From: Desulfatiglans anilini DSM 4660 | Lineage (GTDB): Bacteria; Desulfobacterota; DSM-4660; Desulfatiglandales; Desulfatiglandaceae | Length of the DNA stretch: 64,000 nucleotides | Reading direction: 5' to 3' | Assembly (NCBI RefSeq): GCF_000422285.1 | Contig: NZ_AULM01000005.1 | Coordinates: 1 to 64,000, forward strand | The notes under the pieces: generated by a model | Database searches by the model: none | What the model was told of the DNA's origin: nothing | The model's input: the letters and a program-made list of their open reading frames with translations, nothing else | Shown: piece after piece, positions 1-7,345 of the stretch | Layout of the letters: the number at the start of each line of letters is the position of its first letter | Numbering within the stretch: position 1 is the stretch's first letter | Program-made: the position numbers and the translations under genes

Positions 1-200
1 AGATGCTGCTGGCCGCTCAGCATGGCCTCGATGCAGTTGGCCAGGTCTTTATAGTGTTCCGGTGAGAGGTCGACGGTTCCGAGGTTGAGTATCAAGCGCT
101 GTCTCGGTCCGTTCTTTGTCCGAACGTTTTCGACGAGATGCAAATACTCGTAGACCTTCTTGGAGTGGCGATTGGATTTACGTACCCGTTTAATATACAT
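1..200 (-). CDS. IS1634-type transposase, N-terminal fragment cut by window edge
   Basis: The minus strand from an ATG at 200 reads through the window start without a stop. It begins MYIKRVRKSNRHSKKV and continues with LHLVENVRT, PRQRLILNLG and LSPEHYKDLAN. This is the characteristic N-terminus of IS1634-family (IS4 group) DDE transposases, in which a short K/R-rich start precedes an RQR-x-NLG block. The catalytic DDE region would lie outside the window, so intactness cannot be judged. The 173 bp between this start and the next gene should hold one end of the element, but I could not define terminal repeats because the other end is not visible. The position beside a toxin-antitoxin-like pair and an orphan AbrB regulator marks this edge as accessory DNA. 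Confidence 0.8.
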   Translation of the reverse strand, partial: MYIKRVRKSNRHSKKVYEYLHLVENVRTKNGPRQRLILNLGTVDLSPEHYKDLANCIEAMLSGQQH

Positions 201-373
201 GCTCAGAGGCATACCACTTATAGAGCCGCCTGTAAAGCAGAAAATGCAGCGATGGGTCACTACAGACGCCAAAAACAAGGCCTGAATACTGAAAAATCAA
301 CTACTTATGTCTGTAGATAGGTTGATTTTAGGGCCAAAATAACCCCCAATCTGGGATTTTTGGCAAACTTGGG

Positions 374-736
374 TTAATTCCGGTAAGACCTGCGAAAGCG
401 GTGCCCAGCTGGTTCGACAACCACAAACGATCCTTCCAGTTCCTTGAAGCTGTACCGCTCCAGGACACGCTTCAACTCCTTACGCACGGAATCGATGGTG
501 GATGGGAGCACACGGAGATAGATGACGCCCGAACCAATGCTTTTTACAAAGACAAGGTGTCCAAAGTCTTTGTCCCTTGTTATGAGAACGGCCTGACGCT
601 CCATGGCCGTGCGCAAAATGACCTCGCCGGAGAGCCCCGAAAGTCCCAAATCATATACGTTTGCTACGTCATGGTTAAGTGATTTCAGGAAGCGTCCAGT
701 TACGGCGTAGACATCCTCATCAAGAAGAATTTTCAT
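374..736 (-). CDS. DUF5615 PIN-like toxin
   Basis: A 120-residue protein with the DUF5615 (PIN-like, VapC-related) layout. The N-terminal acidic strand MKILLDEDV carries D6 and D8, and the second acidic motif ITRDKDFG has D55 and D57. These acidic residues form the metal site in PIN-fold RNases. Proteins of this family are predicted toxins paired with DUF433 proteins. Here the start codon overlaps the stop of the DUF433 gene (ATGA), so the two are translationally coupled. Length is normal for the family. Nuclease activity is family inference only, and many members are uncharacterised. Confidence 0.8.
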   Translation of the reverse strand: MKILLDEDVYAVTGRFLKSLNHDVANVYDLGLSGLSGEVILRTAMERQAVLITRDKDFGHLVFVKSIGSGVIYLRVLPSTIDSVRKELKRVLERYSFKELEGSFVVVEPAGHRFRRSYRN

Positions 737-966
737 ATGGATGCTTCCTGCAAAAGCACTTTCTCAGAAGCCACCAGTTGCACGACATATCTGACACAAG
801 CCTTGATATCATCAATGGTCAGTTGTGGATAATAATCTTGAATAATCTTATCGAATGATATCCCTTCTTCTATAAGTTCCAATATATTCTGAACAGGTAT
901 CCTCGTTCCTGCTATACAAGGCTTCCCGAAATGAAAATTTGCGTCGACTGTAATTCGCTCCTTCAT
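733..966 (-). CDS. DUF433 antitoxin-like protein
   Basis: A 77-residue DUF433 protein. The diagnostic stretch HFGKPCIAGTRIPVQNILELI is followed by the helical segment around YPQLTIDDIKACVRYV, which matches the helix-turn-helix-like DUF433 fold. I chose the ATG at 966 over an in-frame ATG 30 bp upstream because GAGGTAA sits at good spacing before it. The last codon overlaps the start of the DUF5615 gene, the standard antitoxin-then-toxin order. By analogy with other type II modules it probably represses the pair's own promoter and neutralises the PIN-like partner. That is inference. Confidence 0.8.
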   Translation of the reverse strand: MKERITVDANFHFGKPCIAGTRIPVQNILELIEEGISFDKIIQDYYPQLTIDDIKACVRYVVQLVASEKVLLQEASI

Positions 967-1194
967 GATACTTACCTCTTTTTGAAGCCAAGGCAAAAAT
1001 GTTTTCAGCAGTAAAAATAACGTCCAATTTTGTTAATGAAATTATATCTGAGTTTATCAAATATTTATTATCAATTTATTGTAAATCAAAAGCATGCAGC
1101 TATCACCTCTTTATCGATTGATTTTAGAATACTTCAAAAATTAATTTTTTCCACCTAAAAGGTCGACTATGACCTTTACCAGCCTTATGGTTTC

Positions 1195-1425
1195 TCAAGT
1201 GCCCCATTCCGTCCTGGATTTTTGGACTTCCATGTTCGCATTTGCCCATTGGCCCGAGGCACACTGTTCCAGGGCGTCTACATGCGAAAAGGAAAGCTTG
1301 TCAATCACGACCGCGTCTTTGTCTTCTATGACAAGTAGAATATCACCGGGCCTCAACCCGAGGCGTCTGCCGAGTTCTACGGGTAAATCGGTTTGTAGAT
1401 TGTTGCTTACTTTTACAAGGCGCAC
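1195..1425 (-). CDS. AbrB/MazE-type (SpoVT-AbrB) DNA-binding protein, orphan
   Basis: A 76-residue protein starting with GTG, with AGGGGG seven bases upstream. The first ~45 residues are a SpoVT-AbrB swapped-hairpin domain: MRLVKVSNNLQ, then LPVELGRRLGLRPGDILLV and AVVIDKL. The C-terminal ~30 residues have no recognisable fold. Such proteins are usually antitoxins or transition-state regulators. No toxin gene follows on the same strand: 967-1194 contains only A+T-rich sequence without a credible open frame. A perfect 9+1+9 inverted repeat at 1456-1474 upstream is the obvious autoregulatory site. Confidence 0.7.
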   Translation of the reverse strand: MRLVKVSNNLQTDLPVELGRRLGLRPGDILLVIEDKDAVVIDKLSFSHVDALEQCASGQWANANMEVQKSRTEWGT

Positions 1426-1455
1426 GGTTGAACCCCCTGCAACGCATTTGCTACG

Positions 1456-1474
1456 TTATATAATCATTATATAA
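1456..1474 (-). promoter_or_regulatory. Perfect inverted repeat over the promoter of the AbrB-type gene
   Basis: TTATATAAT-C-ATTATATAA is a perfect 9-bp palindrome with a 1-bp centre, 31-49 bp upstream of the GTG at 1425. It includes a TATAAT-like -10 on the minus strand. A dimeric SpoVT-AbrB protein binding here would block its own transcription. The symmetry is seen directly; the operator role is inferred. Confidence 0.5.
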
Positions 1475-1543
1475 TAAAACTATTGGCAGGATAACGTCAA
1501 TCCAGTCACGCTCGCCTCTTCGGTGCGGTTCAGCGGTTTGTCT

Positions 1544-2908
1544 CTATTCGAGCCCGTATTTCTTGATCTTGAGGCCGAGCGTCTTGCGGTTGATGCCGAG
1601 GATCTCGGCGGCCTTGATCCTTTTTCCGCGGGTGAGGCGCAGGACGAAGGCGATGTACTTCTTTTCGAGTTCCTCGAGGGTAAAGGGCTCCTCCGAGAAC
1701 ATCTGAAACTCGCCCTGGCGCTGGGAGATGAAGGCGGGCAGGTCGCGTGCGCGGATGACCGGGGTGTCCTCCAGGATCAGGACCCGCTCGATGGTGTGCT
1801 CGAGTTCCCGGACGTTGCCGGGCCACCCGTACTCCTGAAGGATCTCCATCGCCTCGGAGGAGACCTCGGGGAGGGCGCGCTTCAGCTTGCGGCAGTACTT
1901 TTCGAGGAAGTGGTGGATCAGGAGCGGGATATCGTCGGTGCGCTCCCTGAGCGGCGGGAGCCTGAGCGGGACGACGCTCAGGCGGTAGAAGAGGTCTTCC
2001 CGGAAGGTCCCGGCGGCGACGCTTTCGGCCAGGTTCCGGTTGCTGGCCGAGAGGATCCGAATGTCGAGGCGCGTCTTTTTCTGATCCCCGACCTTCATGA
2101 ACTCGCGCTCCTGAATCACCCGGAGGAGCTTCGCCTGGATCTTGAGGCTCAGGTTGGAGACCTCGTCGAAGAAGAAGGTCCCGTGGTTGGCGAGTTCGAA
2201 GAGCCCGTGCTTGGTCTGGATGGCGCCGGTGAAGGATCCCTTGACGTGCCCGAAGAGCTCGCTTTCGAGCAGCGTCTCGACGAGGGACGAGCAGTCGACG
2301 GCTACGAACTCCTGGTCCTTCCGGAGGCTCTTAGCGTGGATCGCCTGCGCGACGAGCTCTTTGCCGGTCCCGCTCTCGCCCGTGATAAGAACCGTGCTGT
2401 CCGTCGGCGCTACGCGCAGGATCTTTTCGAAGATCTTCTTCATGGGACGGCTCTGCCCGATGATGAGGCTGTCCTTGGAGTCGATCTGGAGGCCCTTTTC
2501 CCCCAGCGCCCCGGCATGGCCCTGGTCGCCCTCCGGCGGCCAGACGATCTTTTTGAGGGCGGCGTCGAGGTCGTCCAGGCGGAAGGGCTTGACGAGGTAG
2601 TCGAGCGCCCCCAGCTTCATCGCGTGGACCGCGGTGTCGATCGTCGGGTATCCGGTAATCATGATGACGGGGAGTTCGGGATGGGCGGTGCGGATGCGCT
2701 TCAGGAGTTCGACCCCGTCCATGTCCGGCATGCGGATGTCGAGGAGTGCCAGGTCAAAATGCTCCCGGCCGAGCATCTGGAGTGCCTCCTCGGCCGCGCT
2801 GACAGCGACGGGCTCGAGTCCACGGCTCTGCAGCGCGCGGCTGATGCCACTCCGGACGACCGCCTCGTCGTCGACGAGGAGGACGCGGCGGATGGATTCA
2901 TAGGTCAT
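1544..2908 (-). CDS. NtrC-family sigma-54-dependent response regulator
   Basis: 454 residues with three domains. The receiver (about 8-120) has acceptor D57 in LALLDIRMPDMDG. The AAA+ sigma-54 activation domain (about 150-380) has Walker A GESGTGKE and the loop GSFTGA, a natural variant of GAFTGA. The Fis-type C-terminal helix-turn-helix ends [23 protein letters not shown]. It should activate sigma-54 promoters once phosphorylated. It is the last gene of the 6756-to-1544 operon, 87 bp after a receiver-kinase gene, so the two upstream kinases are the likely phosphodonors. The target is not evident: the only clear -24/-12 promoter in the window lies beside a different activator at 26022. Confidence 0.93.
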   Translation of the reverse strand: MTYESIRRVLLVDDEAVVRSGISRALQSRGLEPVAVSAAEEALQMLGREHFDLALLDIRMPDMDGVELLKRIRTAHPELPVIMITGYPTIDTAVHAMKLGALDYLVKPFRLDDLDAALKKIVWPPEGDQGHAGALGEKGLQIDSKDSLIIGQSRPMKKIFEKILRVAPTDSTVLITGESGTGKELVAQAIHAKSLRKDQEFVAVDCSSLVETLLESELFGHVKGSFTGAIQTKHGLFELANHGTFFFDEVSNLSLKIQAKLLRVIQEREFMKVGDQKKTRLDIRILSASNRNLAESVAAGTFREDLFYRLSVVPLRLPPLRERTDDIPLLIHHFLEKYCRKLKRALPEVSSEAMEILQEYGWPGNVRELEHTIERVLILEDTPVIRARDLPAFISQRQGEFQMFSEEPFTLEELEKKYIAFVLRLTRGKRIKAAEILGINRKTLGLKIKKYGLE

Positions 2909-2995
2909 CGGGCTTCCTTTTCTGGCTTCGATCCGGAAACACGGGTTGTCATTCAGGATTGCGGTAACCCAATGTTGTCGGCGCCCATGCGATCT

Positions 2996-4483
2996 TCAGG
3001 ACGCCAGAGCGGGCAGGAGGATCCGGAAGGTGGTGCCGCCCTCCGGGACGCTTTCGACATCGATGCTCCCGTGGTGCGCTTCGATCACGCCCTTCACGAT
3101 GGCGAGCCCCAGCCCGGTGCCCATGACCTGGCGCGTCCTGGGGTTCTTGACCCGGTAGAACTTGTCGAAGATCTTGGGCAGCTCCTCCGGCGCGATGCCG
3201 ATGCCCCGGTCCTGAACCTTGATTTCCACGTACTCCCCTTGACCCTCGGCGGTGATGGTCACCTCGCCCCCGTCGGGCGAGTAGTTGATCGCGTTGCTGA
3301 TGAGGTTCGTCATGACCTCGTCCATGTGCTTCGGATCGGCCGAGATGGGCGCCAGGTTCCGGGCGGTGAAGCGGATCGTCACGCCCTGTTCGCCGGCGCG
3401 AGGCTCCATCAGCGCGACCGTCTCCTCGATGATCTTCTGGAGGTCGGTCGGGACACGGGTCTGCACGTTGTGGGCGGACTCGATCTTGGCGATGTCCAGG
3501 AGGTCATTGATCAGGTCCAGCAGGCCGTCGATCTTCTTCATCCCCCGCGCGATGAAGTCCTTCTGCTTCGGGTCGAGCGGGCCGGCAAGCCCCTCCAGCA
3601 TGACGCTCTGCTGCTGCCGGATCGAGACGAGCGGACTGCGCAGCTCATGCGCCACCATGTGCACGAAATCCGTCTTCATCGCATCGAGCTGCTTGAAGGG
3701 CGTGATGTCTTCGAGCACCGTCACGGTCCCCACGACCCCGTCTTCGGGGCCGAGGGCCGGCGCGGAGATGGCCCGCAGAAACCGCCGCCCGGCCTGGATC
3801 TCCCGGGCGACCGTGGCATCCGGGGCGGACTCGCCCGACTGGATCTTCTTGAGCGTCCCGATCAGGTCCTCGTCCTGCAGGAAGGCCTTGACGGAGGCGG
3901 GGAAGGCCGTGTCGGGTCCGAGTTCCAGGAGCCGCATCAGCGCCGGGTTGTGAAGCACCACTTCGAGGTTCCGGTTGGTCACCATGATGCCGTTCGCCAG
4001 GCAGTTGATGATCGTCCGCAGCCGGCTCTTCTCGAGGCTCAGGTCGTAGAGGTTGCGGCTGTTCTCCTCCTGGAAGCGCTTCGCCTGCTGCTCGAGGCGC
4101 CGCTTTTCCGCGGCCCGGGCGATGGTCAGGAGGAAGGGGTCGATCTGGAACGGCTTCGTGATGAAGTCGTAGGCGCCCTTCTTCATGCAGTTCACGGCCG
4201 TGTCGACCGTGCCGTGGCCCGTGATGATGATGACCGGGATGTCGGCGTAGCGCTCTTTCAGGATCTCGAGCAGCGTCTCCCCGTCCATGACAGGCATCTT
4301 CAGGTCGAGCAGGATCACGTCGACGGGCTGTTTCTGCAGGATGTCGAGGGCGACCTGGCCGTTCTCCGCTCCGGTGACCGTGTAGCCGCGGGTCGAAAGC
4401 ACGCGGTTGCAGCCGTCCCGGATGGTCTTCTCGTCGTCTACCACCAGAATGTCGGGCTTGTCATCCGTCATCGTCCAGTCCAA
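2996..4483 (-). CDS. Receiver-PAS-histidine kinase hybrid
   Basis: 495 residues. The receiver comes first (about 10-125, acceptor D60 in ILLDLKMPVMDG). A PAS domain follows (about 155-262: GIMVTNRNLEVVLHNP, VTVLEDIT), then HisKA with H279 in MVAHELRSPL. The C-terminal HATPase has an N box around LISNAINYSPDGG, and motifs DRGIGIAPEELP and GTGLGLAIVKG. There is no membrane segment, so it is cytosolic. A kinase with an N-terminal receiver can take phosphate from an upstream kinase; here that would be the Rossmann-PAS kinase, whose 3' end it overlaps by 23 bp. ATG 4483 or ATG 4471 could be the start. It forms the middle of a probable relay ending in the NtrC-type regulator. Confidence 0.9.
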   Translation of the reverse strand: MDWTMTDDKPDILVVDDEKTIRDGCNRVLSTRGYTVTGAENGQVALDILQKQPVDVILLDLKMPVMDGETLLEILKERYADIPVIIITGHGTVDTAVNCMKKGAYDFITKPFQIDPFLLTIARAAEKRRLEQQAKRFQEENSRNLYDLSLEKSRLRTIINCLANGIMVTNRNLEVVLHNPALMRLLELGPDTAFPASVKAFLQDEDLIGTLKKIQSGESAPDATVAREIQAGRRFLRAISAPALGPEDGVVGTVTVLEDITPFKQLDAMKTDFVHMVAHELRSPLVSIRQQQSVMLEGLAGPLDPKQKDFIARGMKKIDGLLDLINDLLDIAKIESAHNVQTRVPTDLQKIIEETVALMEPRAGEQGVTIRFTARNLAPISADPKHMDEVMTNLISNAINYSPDGGEVTITAEGQGEYVEIKVQDRGIGIAPEELPKIFDKFYRVKNPRTRQVMGTGLGLAIVKGVIEAHHGSIDVESVPEGGTTFRILLPALAS

Positions 4484-6527
4484 TGAATACGGGTTTTTCC
4501 TCTTCCCTGCACGAGTAGTCGAGCGGGAGTTCGATCCTGAAGGTCGTGCCGCCTCCCGGCGGGCAGTCGAAGGAGATCTGGCCGCCGTGGAGTTTGATGA
4601 TGTTCTGGGAGATGCTCAGGCCGAGGCCCGTGCCTTTTCCCACGGGCTTCGTGCTGAAGAAGATGTCGAAGACCTTGTCGCGCAACTCCTCCGGGATGCC
4701 CGGCCCGCTGTCGGAGACCTCGATGATGAACCGGGACGCGCCCTCTTCGTAGCGCGCCTTGATCCCCAGGTGGCCCTTGTATTCCATGGCGTCGGCGGCG
4801 TTGATGAAGAGGTTGGTGAAGACCTGTTGGAGCTGCCCCATGTCGCCCAGCATATCGGGCATCTCGGGTTCGATCTCCTTCGAGACGCGGATGTTCTGGA
4901 AGGTCGCCTGGTGGACCAGGAGGTTCAGGGTCTTGGTGATGAGCTGATCGAGGCTGAAGGAGGCGACCTTGCCGACGGACTGACGGCTGAATTCGAGGAG
5001 TTCTGCGACGATGTGTTTGCAGCGCAGGGTCTGGTCGATGATCTCCTGGATGTCCTTCAGGTGTTCCTCGTGGTCCTGGAGCGCTTCCTTCAGCAGTTCG
5101 GCGTAGATGAGGATCCCGGAGAGCGGGTTGTTGATCTCATGGGCGACCCCGGCGGCCATCCGGCCGACCGAGGCGATGCGCTCGGACTGGACGAGGTGCA
5201 CATGGGCCTCCTCGAGGTCCCGGCGCATCTGAAGCACCTCGCGCATGTCGGTGAAGACGCCGACGCTGCCGATGTCCCTCCCTTCGATCGTAATGAGCGA
5301 GGCGGTCAGGGTGATCGGGATCTTCTCCCCGTCCTTCGCCGTGATCTGCATGCTCGTCGGATTGAGCTTCCCGGGCGGTCCGTAGAGGCCGCTCCGCATC
5401 TTCTTCATGTTCGCCCGCGCGACGTCCATGTCGTAAAAGTTGCTGAGATGGCCGTGGTTCATGATCTCCTCGGCCGAAAAGCCGGTCAGGCGCTCCATCC
5501 CCTCGTTGAAGATGAGGACGTTCCCCTTCGTGTCCACAACCACGATGCCGTCGACGGTGCTCTGGATGACGTTCTGCAGAAAGATGTTGCTCTTTTCGAC
5601 CTCCTTCTCGAGCCGGATGCGGTCCGTCACGTCCCGCGACGCCTCCAGAAGCTGCACGGTCTCGCCCTTTTCGTTCAGGATGGGGGAGACGGTCACCACC
5701 TCGTAGCGCGTCTCCCCGGTTTCGTCCTCGAACTCGTGGATCGTGCTGATGGTCTCCCCGGTCTTCTGCACCTCCTCGAGGTAGCACGCCCGCCCGCATT
5801 CCTTGCAGGGCTGGGTGAGCCCGTAACGCAGCTCGTAGCAGTGCTTGCCGAGGATGTCCTGGTAGTCGAGGCGGTTCTCGCGCAGGAAGGTCTTGTTGAC
5901 CGTGTGGATCGTCATGTCGGTGTTGACGACCATGATGCGGTAGGGGAGGGAGTCGAGGATGGTCTGGGTGTCCTGCACGGTGCCCGGCGTGCAGACTTCG
6001 TGCGGCTCCGCCGCGTGCTCCCGGATGAGCGGCTGGATCAGGAGGCTGGAGATCTTGCGGTCGATCAGCTGCACCCCTGCGGGTTTGCAAGCCGCAACGG
6101 CGGCCTCGGCCTCCGGCCGGTCCCCCGTCACCAGCAGCGCGTCCAGCCCCGGCCGTTCGCACAGGTCCTCGTAGCGCTCCGTCGTGTAGATCCCCATCGA
6201 CCGGGCAAGCTTCATGCCCGCCGCCTTCGGGTCGGGGTCGGCCACGCCGATCACCTTGACCGCCAGCCGCTGCCTGGGCCCCTCGTAAAGGCCTGTCAGG
6301 ATCTCGCAACTGCGCTCTCCGCCGCCCGCGAGCCCGACACGGAGCATCTCCGTCGAAGGCCCTCGGCCGCCGCCAGGTTTGGCCGGAGGGATGACGTGCT
6401 TGTGGGGATCGGGTTTCAAGGCATCGGGGTCTTTCTCCAGCATGTGGCAGGTTTCGTCCCGGGCGGCGCACCTCCGCTCGATGTAGAGGATCTTTCTCTG
6501 GAAGGGCATCTCAGGCAAGGCGGTCAC
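4461..6527 (-). CDS. Sensor histidine kinase with N-terminal Rossmann-like domain and Cys-rich PAS
   Basis: 688 residues, GTG start. Residues about 62-165 (LRVGLAGGGERSCEIL, VKVIGVADPDP, DLCERPGLDALLVTG) look like the nucleotide-binding half of a Gfo/Idh-type NAD(P) Rossmann fold without its catalytic partner. PAS 1 (about 190-300) carries four cysteines, C230, C241, C244 and C248, spaced as in PAS domains suspected of binding a metal or cluster. PAS 2 spans about 315-430. HisKA has H463 in AAGVAHEINNPLSG, followed by HATPase motifs DSGPGIPEELRD and GTGLGLSISQNI. No membrane span is seen. The layout suggests a cytosolic sensor of redox state or a nucleotide cofactor. The start overlaps the upstream small gene by 17 bp; ATG 6509 is the alternative. 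Confidence 0.9.
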   Translation of the reverse strand: MTALPEMPFQRKILYIERRCAARDETCHMLEKDPDALKPDPHKHVIPPAKPGGGRGPSTEMLRVGLAGGGERSCEILTGLYEGPRQRLAVKVIGVADPDPKAAGMKLARSMGIYTTERYEDLCERPGLDALLVTGDRPEAEAAVAACKPAGVQLIDRKISSLLIQPLIREHAAEPHEVCTPGTVQDTQTILDSLPYRIMVVNTDMTIHTVNKTFLRENRLDYQDILGKHCYELRYGLTQPCKECGRACYLEEVQKTGETISTIHEFEDETGETRYEVVTVSPILNEKGETVQLLEASRDVTDRIRLEKEVEKSNIFLQNVIQSTVDGIVVVDTKGNVLIFNEGMERLTGFSAEEIMNHGHLSNFYDMDVARANMKKMRSGLYGPPGKLNPTSMQITAKDGEKIPITLTASLITIEGRDIGSVGVFTDMREVLQMRRDLEEAHVHLVQSERIASVGRMAAGVAHEINNPLSGILIYAELLKEALQDHEEHLKDIQEIIDQTLRCKHIVAELLEFSRQSVGKVASFSLDQLITKTLNLLVHQATFQNIRVSKEIEPEMPDMLGDMGQLQQVFTNLFINAADAMEYKGHLGIKARYEEGASRFIIEVSDSGPGIPEELRDKVFDIFFSTKPVGKGTGLGLSISQNIIKLHGGQISFDCPPGGGTTFRIELPLDYSCREEEKPVFIGLDDDG

Positions 6528-6756
6528 GGACCTTCCGTTCGAGATCGCGGATGATCGCCTTCATTGGCGCTCCGGCCTGGACGGGTCCGGACTCGTTCCA
6601 ACCCTTTTCCAGGGCCTCCCGCTTCTTGTCCTGGAACTGCTCGAGGCTTGTCGAGAGGGCCTCCCAGGCAAACAATTTTTGAAGAATGTGCCGCTCCGGC
6701 GCCGAGAGGTCTTTGTCGGTGTCGAAGCTCTGGCCGCTCTGCGTGGTGAAGATCAT
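6511..6756 (-). CDS. Small hypothetical protein at head of the signalling operon
   Basis: 81 residues, start ATG, no strong ribosome-binding site. It is charged and helical (SAPERHILQKLFAWEALS, QFQDKKREALEKGWNESGP, IIRDLERKVRDRLA), with no membrane segment and no cysteines. It overlaps the start of the histidine kinase by 17 bp, so it is probably translated together with it. I do not recognise a family. Its position suggests an accessory to the two-component relay, but nothing in the sequence proves this. Confidence 0.6.
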   Translation of the reverse strand: MIFTTQSGQSFDTDKDLSAPERHILQKLFAWEALSTSLEQFQDKKREALEKGWNESGPVQAGAPMKAIIRDLERKVRDRLA

Positions 6757-7345
6757 GGGGTGCGCGTTTCCGGAAGAAAGTTCGGATCGAGAATGCTCCG
6801 GCTATTATCGGGAATATCGATCGGAATTCAAGGAAAAAAGATCCGCAGGCCTTTTGCGGAGCGGACGCTTTGCCCATTGCATGCGGAACCGGGTTGGGGT
6901 AAGAATGATGCTCATCGACGGAAACAGACTCATTCTGATATCATAGAATTTTGCGACGGGCATGGTTTGCCGGCTGCCATCCTTTCGGGATGGTCTCCGA
7001 AGCCGCTGCGAAGTGCGAGCATCGAGTCCGTCCCCTCGGGGATCACTCATATCAGGTGGTTGATATTCGCTATGTTCCGGGATTGAATCCGCCCCCTCGG
7101 GAATCACTCCTGGTGCTGTTACAGGCTGTGGGAGTTCCCTCCGATTTCTTCGCGATCGACCCCGGTGCTTCCCCAGCCTGCGGCGATAGAATCCGACCTC
7201 TTGGGCAATGGCCCCCGGTTTGTCTGACGTGCATGGCCTCGACAGGCCTCGCTCCCGGAGCCCGAGCCCTGCCAGGCGGCCTTGCCGGCCTCCACGTTCA
7301 GCTGAACCGAGCACAAGGCTCCCTGCGGCCCATTGGAAAGATTGC
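6757..7345. other. Intergenic region with degenerate direct repeats
   Basis: 589 bp between divergent genes. Three imperfect copies of a ~27-bp unit occur at 7021-7047, 7083-7110 and 7187-7213. Their shared core is roughly GA-TCCG-CC-CTCGGG-ATCACTC, and the third is weakest. No credible gene was found. The promoters of the divergent signalling operon and cyclase must lie here, but I could not assign -10/-35 boxes. Confidence 0.4.

Noticed and set aside
1137-1177. Terminator after the AbrB-type gene (AAAGGTC/GACCTTT hairpin)
   Set aside because: The stem is real, but no U-tract follows it directly on the minus strand, so I do not call it.
1523-4486. Very long plus-strand open frame opposite the two-component genes
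   Set aside because: It is an antisense shadow of two clearly recognisable genes (receiver-kinase and NtrC-type regulator) in high-G+C DNA; the translated product is Asp/Glu/Leu-rich with no domains.
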